This document shows, one piece after another, positions 12,359 to 24,102 of a stretch of 64,000 nt of DNA (the stretch's first letter is position 1; each line of letters opens with the position of its first letter). The notes under the pieces are model-generated. The model was not told the DNA's origin. It made no database searches and worked only from the letters and a program-made list of their open reading frames with translations. The position numbers were made by a program, and so were the translations under genes. This stretch comes from Dichetophora obliterata (lineage: Eukaryota; Arthropoda; Insecta; Diptera; Sciomyzidae), in NCBI GenBank assembly GCA_963920525.1, contig OY986435.1:102414615-102478614 (forward strand), written 5' to 3'.

Positions 12359-14030
12359 CTAATATACATATATGTATATTTTAAAAGTAATTTAAAATTA
12401 AAATTTTAGTTAACAAAATAAATTTTTAATATGGAAAGAATATAATGCATAATAAAAATAGTTGGAATTTATTATGGTTGAAATTTATTTTTAAAGCACA
12501 ACGCATGCTTAGTAACGCATGCGCAAATTTGCGTAGTATATATACATACATGCTAAAAATAAACATTCGTTTTATTCGTACTCCAACTCATGGCAGAATA
12601 ACCAGGTAGGGCCGACTCGGAGAGGAATGAAGTAGAAAGCAGAGAAAAGCGAACTAGTTGTCAAACACAGCTGTTTATGTCGAGTAAAAATTAAGAACAT
12701 CTAAAAAAATTTCACATAACTGAACCAACAACAATTAACAAGCAAATCTAAAACAACGACGCACAGAAAAGAGTAAGATCACATCGGTTGAGCAGCGTTA
12801 GAGGGGATGAACCGAATCGCCCACAGAAAATAAACAGAACTTTGCTTACTATGTTCCGCTTTTCACTCGTTTCGCTTTTCACTCGAAAGCAATTATTGCT
12901 CTGGTAGTAAGATCTCTTTATCCCGTTTTTCACTCGGCAATAATTGCCTTTTCCGCAAGCAGTTTGTGGATTATTCGCCCGCATGAGGGGGTTTACGAAA
13001 GTCCCCTTTAAACCCGAGTAGTCCACAAATTACTTTCGGCAAAAGCAATTATTGCTCATAGAATTGCTGAGTAAAAAACGGCCCTTTGCAGCGCATGCAG
13101 AACCAAAACAACAATATCAGCAGCTAGAAGCAACGTTGCCATTTATGTTGGAAAAATCCCATTCGTGGTAATTTTTAATTGCCCTTAAGAATTTTTGTTT
13201 TTGGGAAATCATATTAAATATTTTAATTCAGCGTGGTATTTTTAATTGGCGTGGGAGCTCAGCGGGGTATTTTTTAATTTACTTGGGAGTTTGGTAATAT
13301 TCTTAAAAAATTTTTTCTTTTAGTAAGCAAAATTTCTTTGTGGTATTTCTAACTGTTTTTTAAATTGTTTTTTGCATATGGGACTTATTGTGGTATTTTT
13401 TAATGCGAATGAGATTTTTGTGGCAATTTTAAATGCATATGGAATTTGTGGGGGTATTTTTAAAACGCATGGTATTTTTGTGGTAATTTTTAATGATCGT
13501 GGCATTTTTTTGATATTGTCTTATTGCGGTAGAAACTTTTTTGTTTATCTTTACAATGGTAATTTTTGTTGTATTCAATTTAGGAATTGTTTTCATTTTT
13601 AACAGGCAACCTTAACTAGTAGTAGTACATTTTTTATAGCCACATACTGGCTCTCTAGCTACATGCAACTGTATTCTCTATTGTATTAAGACCCAACAAG
13701 CTTGTTTTTGTACGTTTAAACCATTCTCTATATAATTGTGAAGTCCTTTTTTATATTTATCAAGAATCGAATTGAAATTTATGTCATATTCGCTTGATGT
13801 GTCGTTTGTTCTTGTCCTTTTTCCCTCTCTTTTTCACCCGTTCGACAAAAAACGCTGAAATATGCATTGAATCTGGTATTGAAATCAAGGTAGTGCAGTT
13901 GAGTTGCCGTTCATTGTTTAGTTTATTGTTCCAACTTAATAAAAACCATTTCAGGAAAAGGTTACAATTGTTTAACAATTAAAATTAATATACAACTTAA
14001 AGGTTTCTTTATGACCTTGTTATTTATTGT
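12359..14030. other. No gene; lone TIR end and degenerate tandem repeats
   Basis: At 12589-12609 is one end (CATGGCAGAATAACCAGGTA) of the family at 7-474, with no partner found downstream. At 12855-12935 the word TTTTCACTCG recurs. From about 13160 to 13510 a degenerate ~30-bp unit of the form TGTGGTATTTTTAATG is repeated. The remainder shows no feature. Confidence 0.6.
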
Positions 14031-14414
14031 GTTGATTTTCTATGATTTAAATACAAATTCTAATTATTTGATAGTTTAAATCGTTCTTGATTTTAAATAC
14101 AAATTCTAGTTGTTTGATAGTTTAAAATCGTTTATTGAGTTTAGGTCAGGTTAGAACAATTAATTTCTCTAACTAGTTCAGCTAATCAGCTAACTAATTA
14201 ATCAGTAGTGATGTTTTTTCTTCTTTTCATATTGAAAATGTTGTTGCTGTTGTTTCTTTGAAAAAAATTCGTTAGAGCAATTAATTGTTCTAACCTGACC
14301 TAAAGCTCAATAAACGATTTTAAACTATGAAACAACTAGAATTTGTATTTAAAATCAAGAATGATTTAAACTATCAAACAATTGGAATTTATATTTAAAT
14401 CATAGAAAATCAAC
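14031..14414. mobile_element. Palindromic foldback element, 384 bp
   Basis: The ends are GTTGATTTTCTATGATTTAA and its complement. Each arm carries a ~55-bp direct duplication (ATACAAATTCTA...TTTGATAGTTTAAA). The centre has GAACAATTAATT against its complement around a ~90-bp spacer. There is no coding capacity and no clear target duplication. Confidence 0.7.
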
Positions 14415-14572
14415 ATTAATATACTTAATGAATGGTACGCTTATATGAAACACACAATGCATAGTTTGCTGACAACGAAACGGTCCGCTTCAGTGCTTTT
14501 AAAAGTGCACACCGTTTTCAACTGAGCCAATTGGCTGTCTGGGAAACGAAAAAAATTAAAGCAACTGATGTA

Positions 14573-15080
14573 CAGTCATGTGAAATAAATAGAGACACCT
14601 ATATTTTTATATATGAAGCTGCTTGAATTATATATAAGGTGCCACAGATATAGCATTAATTCCCTCGGCTGGTGATTCTTCTTGATAAGGCGAGTATAAC
14701 ACTTTATGGAGTTTCCTCCCAATTTGTAAAAAGGTACGGGGTGTTTTACGGTTTTGGTACGTGTTTAGTATTATTGATATAGAATCTATACTACTCACCA
14801 TAAAATGAAAAAGAATATTTTCTATTTTAGAAAAATATCATCTTTTTCATCAGTGTATCAACCTTTTTCGTGTCATGTGCTGTAGCGGAGCTAAAATTTT
14901 GAGATTATCCAACGAAATATCAACAAACTTTGATATTTCTCTCTATAAAGTTTTATACTCGCCTTATCTGGAGGAACCACCACCCGAGGGAATTAATGCT
15001 CTATCTGTTGCACCTTGTATGTAATTTATGCAGCTTTCAGTATAAAAATACAGGTGTCTGTATTTATTTTCACATGACTG
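14573..15080. mobile_element. Tc1/mariner-type MITE, 508 bp
   Basis: Both ends read CAGTCATGTGAAA(A)TAAATA inward and are flanked by TA. A related, longer copy is at 22737-23604. TA target duplication and CAGT ends are typical of Tc1/mariner. The interior is palindromic and non-coding; shared inner blocks include GGTGTTTTACGGTTTTGGTA. Confidence 0.8.
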
Positions 15081-15757
15081 TATATTTATATATGTATGAT
15101 TTACATACATATTAATAAAAAACAACAGCAACAACAACAAAAGCAGCACAACAACGAACGACGTGATTACGAAAAAAACAAGCAAACACAACAACAACAA
15201 CCTTTAAAAACAGCATTAGCAGCTACTGCAGCTAAACAGCTAAGCAGCTTGTGCATTTCTCATACGAATAGATGAATTTTTCATCTTCTTAGATTTTGCT
15301 ATTTTATTAGATATTCGTTTTATTCCCACTAAAACTGATATTTTGGCATTTTTTTTTCTCTGTACGATGAATATTAAAGGCTGTAGGTATACCCCAAAGT
15401 GTCAAATATCACTTTGAAAAAAATGACCCCCATACGAACCGCGCTGTAAGACGTAATTCTACGTCAAAAAGTAGCTTGTACAAAGAACTATCAAATGATG
15501 TTTGCTATCAGTACTAGTATTCATTCATTCGACTTAAAAAACTTCGAAATAGCTATTGACTAGTGTGATTCGATTTTACGTATATTTACGCAAACGCAAA
15601 TTTAATAAATTTAGTATGGTTTTGTAGGTTTAGACCTGTAGATGTGCAAACTGGACTTTTTATTTCTTAAAAATTTATATTTTTTAAGCTATAGCGAGTT
15701 AAAATGCATATAATTGTTGTTGTTATGTTGCTTTTTCTCTTCCTAATGAGGTATTTA

Positions 15758-17232
15758 CAAAGAAGTAAAATATAAGGAAATGGTGTTGCTTACACATACA
15801 CTGTACGTGAACTGTCGCACCATTCGTAAATTGTGCGAGCGAGAAAGAGTGTGTTTTTTGACATTTTTGAGAACCCTGGCATCTGATTGGAAGACTGCTC
15901 AGCAAAATAGTTGAAAATAATTTAATTTTAAGCATTTTTCACTGCTTAAAAAGCAACAAAATTAAAGAAAAAAAACCACTAAAACAAATGCAATATGAGT
16001 TGTGCGGTTAAGAATTGTAATAGTTCCCGAAAACTTAAAAACAATGCGCATTCGTTCCACAGGTAAATATGTCAATACGGTTTAAATTATTTTAACAAAA
16101 GTGCTTTATTTAGTTTCTAACGATATTTTTTTAACTTATTTGTGTTAGAAATGTATATATTTCTTATTAAAAATGGTTTAAAATGCAATTTAGACCCCGT
16201 TGATTTTCCGCCAGTTTGATCAAACCACATCTGTCAAAACACAAACACTGCATCAGGGGCGCAGTCATTTTTCGCAGTTGAATACATGTTTGGGGCGCTC
16301 TTGTTTTCAGCAAAGTGAATCAGATTTAGTACCTGTTTGTTAAATTTTTCTGATTTTTACACAACAACTAGGCAGAAACACCAAAAAAAAATAAGGATTT
16401 TAAAAAATTAACCTAATATAATTTGTAATTAAAGTTGAAGTTTAGAATTTATAGGCCTTCAAATATAGAAAAATTACCTAAAAATCTTGCAGTTTTTCTA
16501 GTTTTTCAACAAAACTAAGCTTTATGGGTATTAAAACAAAGGTAATGTGCGTATCTATTCAATGAGGTGTCAAATTTAGAATTTCATAAGAATTCATTAA
16601 GATATAATTTTTTATAATTAGAATTTGTCTGAAAGACTAGTGGTTTCTCTTTTACGAAAGCAATACATTAAAAAGAGAATTATTAAAAAGATAACTACAT
16701 TCAGAACTGCTGTAGACAGAGAAGCCTGTGTGGTACTTACTGAGGTTTGTAAACCCTAAGCAGCATCCGAAGGCCTCCTTTTGATACATTTATTTTTTAT
16801 TAAATTTGGAAAAACCTCGCGATTTTAAGTAAAAAAAGGGTTGTATCTTAAATGCATGTATTTTTATGTTTGATATCTTGATGAATAGATACTTGTATTA
16901 TCTCTCTTTTGATACCCATAAAGTTTAGTTTTCTTGGAAAACTAAAAATTCAGCTAAATTTTTAGTCCACTTTTTCCAACGTTGGAGCCTATAACTTCTA
17001 AGCCAATTGCGAGCGATCAAAAATTTTTTAAATAATTAGAGTTGTTGCTATTCTTGAAATGTTTCTAAAATTTTAATGCATAAGAACAAACTTTAACAGT
17101 TTGGGCCTTCTTTTACGATACGACCGAATACGGCCCTTTGTGATTGTTTCTGTATTTGTGTGAACCAACACCAATATAGAAAATACCACACTTTTCTGCT
17201 ATTACACCACTTCCTTATATTTTACTTCTTTG
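15758..17232 (+). mobile_element. P-type non-autonomous element, 1,475 bp
   Basis: Inverted repeats of 29 bp with one mismatch begin CAAAGAAGTAAAATATAAGG. They are flanked by a perfect 8-bp duplication, GGTATTTA (15750-15757 and 17233-17240). The repeat copy at 60541-60548 has a single GGTATTTA at the same point, i.e. an unoccupied site. The end sequence resembles the Drosophila P inverted repeat in its CA start and ATAAGG block, and a THAP first exon lies near the left end. The rest of the transposase is missing. Confidence 0.88.
15995..16062 (+). CDS. First exon of a THAP transposase (remnant)
   Basis: ATG is followed by 22 codons giving MSCAVKNCNSSRK...HSFHR, the start of a THAP domain: the C-x-x-x-x-C pair, then an F-H box. 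It runs into a donor site CACAG|GTAAAT. The fit to the family N-terminus and the position 237 bp inside a P-type inverted repeat support a real exon. No following exons were found before the right end, so the element depends on another copy. Confidence 0.65.
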
Positions 17233-17758
17233 GGTATTTAGCGCCACCGCTATGAAACTGTTATACTGGCGAATAATCTTTTATAATTTCAGAGCCAAAA
17301 CCAGTGATGCCAGCTTGAGGAGAGTAAAATCTACAAAGCGACATAAAAAATCCATGTAAATCCGTGTAAGCAAATTTATATTCTTTTTTTAAATTTAAAA
17401 CTAACAGCTAATAAAATTACTCAATTGGAGTCATTAATAGTTTTTTACAAATTTTTTGTATATTTGATTTTTTTTTATAAAATTTACATTAAACTTATAA
17501 AAGTTACAAACAACGTCAAATTTAGCTAAAAGTAATAATTGTTTACTATTTTTACTATTTAACTATTTATTTAAAAATAGTAAAAAAAAAGTAATAGCTC
17601 TTGTACTTTTAGTTATGTTACTATAACTAAAACTTAAAATCATAACATAAAACATAACTTTTATTAATTTGAAAGGAACATTAGATTTTTAAATCTGTAA
17701 TCATTATAAATACAATAACATTGAAATACATTTTACAGGCACTTTACGTTTGCTTTAA

Positions 17759-18750
17759 CCCATTAATGACAACGTATGATATGTCATACGCGATGAAAGG
17801 TTTTTCAAAAATTCGCAGCCACTGTTAAGCTTTTGCTTCCAACAGTGTGATAAAGCCAAAAATATGTTTTTTCCATAAAAATTCTGAAATTTACCTTTAA
17901 ATCCTTTTTGTTTATTTTTTCCAGCCAGTTTTAAGTGCAGTATTTCAAAGAAAATTGAAAAATTCTACTCAGGTGAGTTATTTTTTTTTATAAACATCAA
18001 TAAGAAAGAAAGTATAATTTAAAAAAAGGAATTAGGTTAGAGTTGAACGGCTGTGCTACGAAATGAATGTATTCCAATTTCTAATTTTTTCAATTTTTTA
18101 AGTTTTTTATTTATTTCTTAACGCACAGACCCCTTATAGGTTTATGATCTTATACGTTTACACACTTCGCCACACCCAAATCCTTTGAGTTTTTTCTTAA
18201 ACTTCAGAGTTTTCCGTCTAACAATAAGGGTATTCCCTTAACGCCTCGGAAACTGCTTACAACTCGTAAACAGCTTAATTTTAAACAAATTGGGAGTTTC
18301 AGAAATATTTTGTATGGAAGTTTTTTACAATATTTAAGCTACAATTTCAGTGCTTAAACCATGTAAACTAGTTTGCAAAAACTTTTAGCTGTCAAACAGT
18401 AAAAACTATAGTGGTATCTTTTTTCTTTTGTGCGCTGGTCTTTAAAATATTTGTTTAATTCAGTTGTTTAAAATATTTCGTTATAAATAATTCGTTCTCT
18501 TTGTTTTGTTTCAGCATGACAAATGTTGAAGTTATGTAAGCTAACATTTTTTTATACCAGCTGTTTTTGACATATGCATGGCAAATTCATCAGATGTCTA
18601 AAGTTGCGTTCCTTTAACATAAGCTCGGAATTTTAAAAGGTTACTAAATGGGAAAATTATATCGTTAAGGGAAAACCATAATTAATACAAATGAATGCCG
18701 AAAATTTCCAAAAATAAACTCAACGAGTTCGTGTGGTGAGCATTAATGGG
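17759..18750. mobile_element. Possible piggyBac-like MITE
   Basis: The ends are CCCATTAATGA on the left and CATTAATGGG on the right, flanked by TTAA and TTTA. The near-palindromic GTATGATATGTCATAC sits just inside the left end. CCC ends of ~12 bp at TTAA fit piggyBac, but the right flank has one mismatch and no transposase is present. Confidence 0.4.
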
Positions 18751-18950
18751 TTTAGATTCCTTAAAAAAGTTTTTTTATTTGCAAGTGTTGATAAGCGCAA
18801 AGTGTTAACAAATTATGTAAATAAGTTTTTTAGTGAAAAGTAAATTTTTTTACCATTACAAAATTTTTGACATAAAATTTGGTGAAAAAAAGCAAAATAT
18901 ACGAAAATTCTGTGTGATATTATTTTCAATATTTTGAATAGGCTTCCTGA

Positions 18951-19075
18951 TCAATTCTTTTGTATTTTCATTTTCATTTCATTTCAATTAAAATTTCAAT
19001 TCATAAATTTCCCGACGTTTCGTTGATTCTTTTTCAACTTCTTCAGGTGATCTTTTATTAAAAACTAAAAAAAAA
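18951..19075 (-). repeat. Possible Penelope-like 3' end fragment
   Basis: On the minus strand CACCTGAAGAAGTTGAAAAA precedes CAACGAAACGTCGGGAAA. A GAAGAAG...CGAAACGTCGG arrangement is known to me from the ends of Penelope-like elements. A Penelope-like RT fragment in the same orientation lies at 23640-24097, but linkage is not shown. Confidence 0.35.
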
Positions 19076-19550
19076 ACAATTTTTTATTACTTAGTTGAAC
19101 AAAACATTTTGAATTTAAAATTTAGAAATAGTTTAAGTGAAAATTATTTGACTGATAATGAAATAAATATATAAATAAAAGCTGTAAACAAATGACATAA
19201 GAACTTACATGCTGAACGTTTAATTTGATTAGAACATAAAAATTGTTTAAATACTTAGTTAATTTGAAGTTATTTTTTATAAAAATTTTTAAAAATATAT
19301 TTATCATAAACTGCACCACTTGTCAACACTGTCTTGTTGGTTTAAGACAAGAGCGTAGCTCGCGCTTATATTGTCTTTATCTTCCCGTGAGTTCATCGTC
19401 GTCGTTATCTTTTGTTGTATGCGTAGGCTCTCTAGAGTGAAACGTTTGTTTGCCCTCCGCGCAAATCCCCCGGCAGTGCTTTCTACTGTCGCATTTAACG
19501 TGGCGATGTCCTAGGAGGGGGTGAATTGACTTCCTATTTGGAGTCGGGCT

Positions 19551-19880
19551 GGTAACTACTTTCTCTATTAGCCATGGTGTGGTGGTATATTCACTACTTA
19601 CCTAAATAGGTGGAAAGTGTCAGAAAGGTAACTACTTTCTTTATTACCCACTGTGAGGTGGTATATTCTACTAGTTACCTAAAAGGCTCCAAAGCGTCAG
19701 AAAGGTAAGTACTTCATTACCCACTCTGAGGTGATATATTCACTAGTTACCTAACTGACTTCACAGCGTCAGAAAGGTAACTACTTTCTTTATTACCCAC
19801 TATGAGGTGGTAAATACACTAGCTACCAAAATGGGTGACAAGCGTCGGAAAGGTAAGTCCTTTCTTCATAACCCACCGCG
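19551..19880 (+). repeat. 76-bp minisatellite, about 4.3 units
   Basis: Units start with GGTAACTACTTTCTTTATTA at 19551, 19627, 19704 (partly deleted), 19776 and 19852, spaced 72-77 bp. Inside each unit are a CACTNTGAGGTGGTATATTC block, an ACTAGTTACC block and an AGCGTCAGAAA block. Confidence 0.85.
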
Positions 19881-20007
19881 CATCTCCTCTACTTATCTAA
19901 AGAACTGTATAACGCATGTTATAAAAGAAAGTAAATTTTATTTCAGTTTTTAAAAACAAGTATGTAAGGTTTTCTTATAATAAGCTTCGTAAGAAATGTA
20001 CTCAGTC

Positions 20008-20348
20008 TCATGAAGTTTTCTTATTCTGAACGGATTTGTTCTTGAAAACCCTTTTCTTTTCCAAGCGGAAAGCGTTGCGCAAAATATCGACAGCCGATTG
20101 CTCTTTTTCGCCTGGAGGAATCACAATGGAATCTGTTTGAAATAACATTTTGTAAGTATTAAGATGAAGATTTGAATATAATTTCGATTCTTACCTATGA
20201 GAGCACCATAAATATTTTTCATGTCCTTTAAAGACTTTTTTCCGTGTATGCCATACAAATTGTAGGCCATAGTGATTTCAGTCGAAATTATGTTCTTTAA
20301 GTTTTTGGCGATGCCTCCATTTTTTATGAGGGCTTTCATGGTATCGGT
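20008..20348 (-). CDS. Two terminal exons of a DUF4806-like gene
   Basis: Exon A (20195-20348) follows an acceptor TTTATTTGCAG and ends at CATAG|GTAAGA. Exon B (20008-20132) follows ATTTCAAACAG and runs to TGA. Joining them keeps the frame (GCT CTC ATA G|AT). Exon A reads KALIKNGGIAKNLKNIIS... then MAYNLYGIHGKKSLKDM; exon B continues with VIPPGEKEQ and ILRNAFRLEKKRV. The N-L-x-G-x-H-G-K-K-S core followed by a basic helix resembles DUF4806, a domain of unknown function in many insect proteins. Upstream exons were not found. It could be a host gene end or a captured or duplicated copy. Confidence 0.6.
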
Positions 20349-22431
20349 CTGCAAATAAAGAAATGCATTAAAAGAAAAACTTATTATTTAAGATAAGAAC
20401 TGTTTATTAGTAAGAGGATTATATTCGGTTAGGCCGAAGCTTAGATACCCTTAGGATCAGTTTCACGACCATTAGTTAACCACTGACCATAGGTTAACTA
20501 ACAGATTTGAGTTTCACAAACGCAAAATTGAATTTTTAAGATTTTTTTTTACTACAACAAAAAACAGGAAATTTTTCAAAAAGTAAAATATCACAACTCT
20601 AGCAATTTTTATCCGATTTTTATGTTTTAAAGCTCATTTTTAGGGGCAATTAAATAAAAAACGAAAAGCATACCAGTTTTATGCACAAAATAAAGTATTA
20701 TGTGCAAAAAATCGAGAAATATGTAAAAAGTAAAAAAAATGTTAATTTGTTATTCAATTTGAAATTTAAATCGCTTTGATGGTAGGAATGATTTCCGATT
20801 ACTAAAAAATTGCTATTTTCATTGTTTTTACATCAAAAGGAACGATTTTATACGAGTGAATACCCCTAATATAAGCGAAATGCGAATAAAGTAGGCAATG
20901 CTGCAATTCAAATCGTAGCTGTTAATGTTAACCGCACGACATTTTACAAACAATTTTAATATGTTGTGAATAAGAAAAAAACGCCGCAGTCGACAAATTT
21001 GTAAAAAAAATCGCGCATATTTTTATATACAGATGCAGCTGGAAGACCAAATATAAATTTCTTAATTTGATGTTTATACTTACGTTTGGGTTATTTCGTA
21101 AAAGGCTGAACTGCCCCCAAGTGTGGGAAATATGTTAAATAATATGTCTTCAAAAGTAATGCATGAATTTTAATAATTGCTAGCTCGTTGAATAGGTGAC
21201 AGCATAACCTTTCTTTTGATACCCATAATTCTACCGTAATTGTAGGAAAATTAAAAAAGCACTTTTATATTCTTCCTTAATTTAATTTTAATGAAATTAT
21301 TTCTTTATTTTTGTCTTTACGGTGCACGCACAATTATTTTAAAATTACAACTAGTTAAAAAAATCGGCGAAATGAACAAACACTTTCTTCACTAACTGCA
21401 CATTACTTTTATATTGTTTCTTTATGTAAATTAAATTATTTCTTTATTTGGTTATTGAAACAAACTGCACATTACTTGTATATTGTGTATTTATTTAAAT
21501 TAAATTATTACTTTATTTGTTATATTTACGGTGCACGCACGATGATTTCAAAACGTGAACTAAGCAAAAAAACCAACGAAATGAACAAACAAACGAAAAG
21601 ATAAAAAGGACTTTTTAGTAGCCTCTTCTTTGCACGTGTTCCAGCACAGTGATCAACATAAGTACGATGACAAGGATTTAGTACACATGACATGAGTAGT
21701 TGTGAAATTACATATGTTTCACACTGTACTCGACGAAGAGTGTAACAGAGACAACGAAAAAGTCCCGTTTTGGTTTTAGCAGAGACGTTACGAAGACAGC
21801 CAATTCTGTTTCAATTCAAAGACAACATAGTGCACTTTGTGTCTTTATGGAGTTTCAAATGTAAGTGCTTCACTTTCTGACCGCTTAGCTACAGTAAAGT
21901 ATGCACACTTACTATGAATAATTGTTCCCCGGAATTGGAAAAAGGAGCTTCCAATTTTAAGAAAGCAGATAGATAATAACGTCATATTTACATTAAAAAC
22001 TTTCAAAAACTTATTGCGGTTTATCTTAAAAACGGAAACCCTTTTTTTCCGATTCCGCGGAAATACACGCAGCAATACACTGCTGTGTCGCATTTTAAGT
22101 ACGAGTATTAGCAATGTACACAATCAAAACAGAAATTACTGCTGTGCCGTGAACCGTAAAAGGCCTAATAGTAACTGCTCCATTTACCTACTCTAAAGGG
22201 TCTCAAATGTGACTACATCTTTTGGAGCTACTACCAGAACTAGTTCAATGGGTGTCAATTGCCTCTTTGGCCGCTGCTGGGTATATATACGTGTTTGCAC
22301 TGCTCCGCTGCATTGCCGTTGCATTTGATCTCGTAGACTACGTTTCTCTTTTCTTCCATCTCTACAGTTGTTTTTGTGTTGGTGAATAGTTTTGTGAGCG
22401 TGGCGTTGGATTTTTGAGCGAATGTGACATT
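20349..22431. other. No gene seen; local duplication
   Basis: The stretch at about 21295-21400 recurs at about 21487-21597 (shared words TTTACGGTGCACGCAC and AATGAACAAACA); an AACTGCACATTACTT block is also doubled (21396 and 21464). No exon was recognised. A TATA-like GGGTATATATAC occurs at 22279, without a supported gene. Confidence 0.5.
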
Positions 22432-22592
22432 GGCCGCATTCTAGCCGAAAAAGTGCTCAAGTAGCGAAGTAGCATAAAATATTTTCGCTATATAAATTGT
22501 GACATCTCAAGGAACATGTTCTGTGAGAGCATACCATTCAGCCCGAAAGTTGTGGAACAGTTGTGGAGCACTTTTTCGGCTAGAATGCGGCC
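22432..22592. mobile_element. 161-bp MITE with GGCCGC ends
   Basis: A perfect 27-bp inverted repeat starts GGCCGCATTCTAGCCGAAAA (22432-22458 and 22566-22592). It is flanked by ATT on both sides, the same 3-bp flank as the unrelated 136-bp GGCCC palindromes. Non-coding. Confidence 0.8.
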
Positions 22593-22736
22593 ATTATCAT
22601 CTTGTGTTATTGTTTTCAGCTGTTTGTTGTCCGTTAGTGTAGGTATGTATGTGATGCTGTGAAATCGTTTAGTGTTGCCAGATTGTTGATCTGATGTTGA
22701 TGTGGGATTTCGCCGGGATTTTGTGTAGTGTTCATA

Positions 22737-23604
22737 CAGTCATGTGAAAATAAATAGGGACACCTGTATTTTTATATTTAAAGCTGCATGGATTACATAC
22801 AAGGTGCAACAGATATAGTATTAATTCCCTCGAGTGGTGGTTCCTTCTGATAAGGCAACTATAAAACTTTATGGAATTTCCTCCTACATTGTAAAACTTT
22901 CAAGATACAGGGTGTTTTACGGTTTTGGTACGTTTTTAGTATTATTGATCTAGAATCTAAACTACTCACCGTAAAATAAAAAGTAATATTTTGTATTTTA
23001 GAAAAAATATCAACCTTTCCATCAATATATCAACCACTTTCGTGTCATGTGCTGCAGCTGAGCTAAAATTTTGAGATTACTCAATGAAATATCAACAAAT
23101 TTTGTATCTTTTGTTTAAGCGGAGCTGTAATCGTCCAAATTTAAAATGTCTTTTTTTCATGTAAAAATACACTTAATCAACAGTATTTTTTAAATTCTAA
23201 CTTTGGACAGTAACAGCTCCGCTAAAACAAAAGATAGAAAATTTGTCGATATTTTGTTGGATAATCTCAAAATTTTTTCTCCGCTACAGCACATGACACG
23301 AAAACGATTGATATACTTAAGAGTAATCTGATATTTTTTCTATAATACAAAATATTATTTGTTATTTTATGGTGAGTAGTTTAGATTCTAGATCAATAAT
23401 ACTAAACACGTACCAAAACCGTAAAACACCCTGTATCTTTAAAGTTTTACAATGCGGGAGGAAATTCCATAAAGTTTTATACTTGCCTTATCAAGAAGAA
23501 TCACCAGCCGAGGGAATTAATGCTATATCTGTAGCACTTTGTATATAATTCATTCAGCTTCAAATATAAAAATATAGGTGTCCCTATTTATTTTCACATG
23601 ACTG
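22737..23604. mobile_element. Tc1/mariner-type palindromic MITE, 868 bp
   Basis: The ends CAGTCATGTGAAAATAAATA are flanked by TA. It is a long palindrome: left-side blocks such as CTTTTGTTTAAGCGGAGCTG and TTTTACGGTTTTGGTACG recur inverted on the right. It is a longer relative of the element at 14573-15080. Confidence 0.82.
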
Positions 23605-23639
23605 TATATCAAGGTGCGAATAATTTTTCCTGGAAAACT

Positions 23640-24097
23640 GTTTCTCGTGAGTGTTTTTTAAATTTTTCGTATGTTGTTGTCATGGTATTCCTTGTCGCTG
23701 ATGGTTAGTACTTTTCGGATAAAGTTTTGTGCGGTATTTATGTTTTGCCTTATAGGTTGTGTGGAATGAAAGTTGATCATTCGTCCTGATGCCGTTTGTT
23801 TTTGTGTACCAATCTGTAGTGATTTGTTTTGAGTTTCTGTAGGTTTTTACCTCTAAGTATGCATGGCTATTGTTCTGTTCTGTTTCTACTGTGAATTGTA
23901 AGTTTTTGTTATAGTTGTTGAGTGTGCTCAGTATTTTTTCGGTGTGGTGTGGTTTTACTATCGCGAAAATGTCATCGACATACTTGCATAGGCCCTTTAT
24001 GTGAATTTTTTCTTGTTTTAAATTTTCGATTGTCGTGTCGAGTAGGCAGTCCACTACAATGTCTGCTATGATGTTCTCTGTGATATTCTTAAAAATC
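23640..24097 (-). pseudogene. Penelope-like RT fragment
   Basis: The minus strand reads ADIVVDCLLDTTIENLK, then GLCKYVDDIFAIVKPHH, then a segment with NLQFTVETEQNNSHAYLEV and DWYTKT. This is the YVDD active-site block followed by the L-x-F-T-x-E-x-E, Y-L-(D/E)-V and W-Y-x-K order of Penelope-like RTs. The upstream (N-terminal) side is interrupted at 24098 by the BEL insertion; sequence beyond the BEL copy (33540 on) stays open briefly in the same frame but I see no further RT motif. No GIY-YIG endonuclease was found. Confidence 0.65.
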
Positions 24098-24102
24098 CGT
24101 AG

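Larger units (their letters stand above)
15590..17540. repeat. Dispersed repeat, copy A, split by the P-type insertion
   Basis: The parts 15590-15757 and 17241-17540 match one continuous stretch at about 60345-60805 (for example GGTTTAGACCTGTAGATGTG and ACCAGTGATGCCA...GAGGAGAGTAAAA). The P-type element at 15758-17232 interrupts copy A, whereas copy B carries the empty site. Family unknown. Confidence 0.75.

Noticed and set aside
22279..22320. TATA-box-like promoter
   Set aside because: GGGTATATATAC is suggestive, but no transcript, exon or start follows that I could support.
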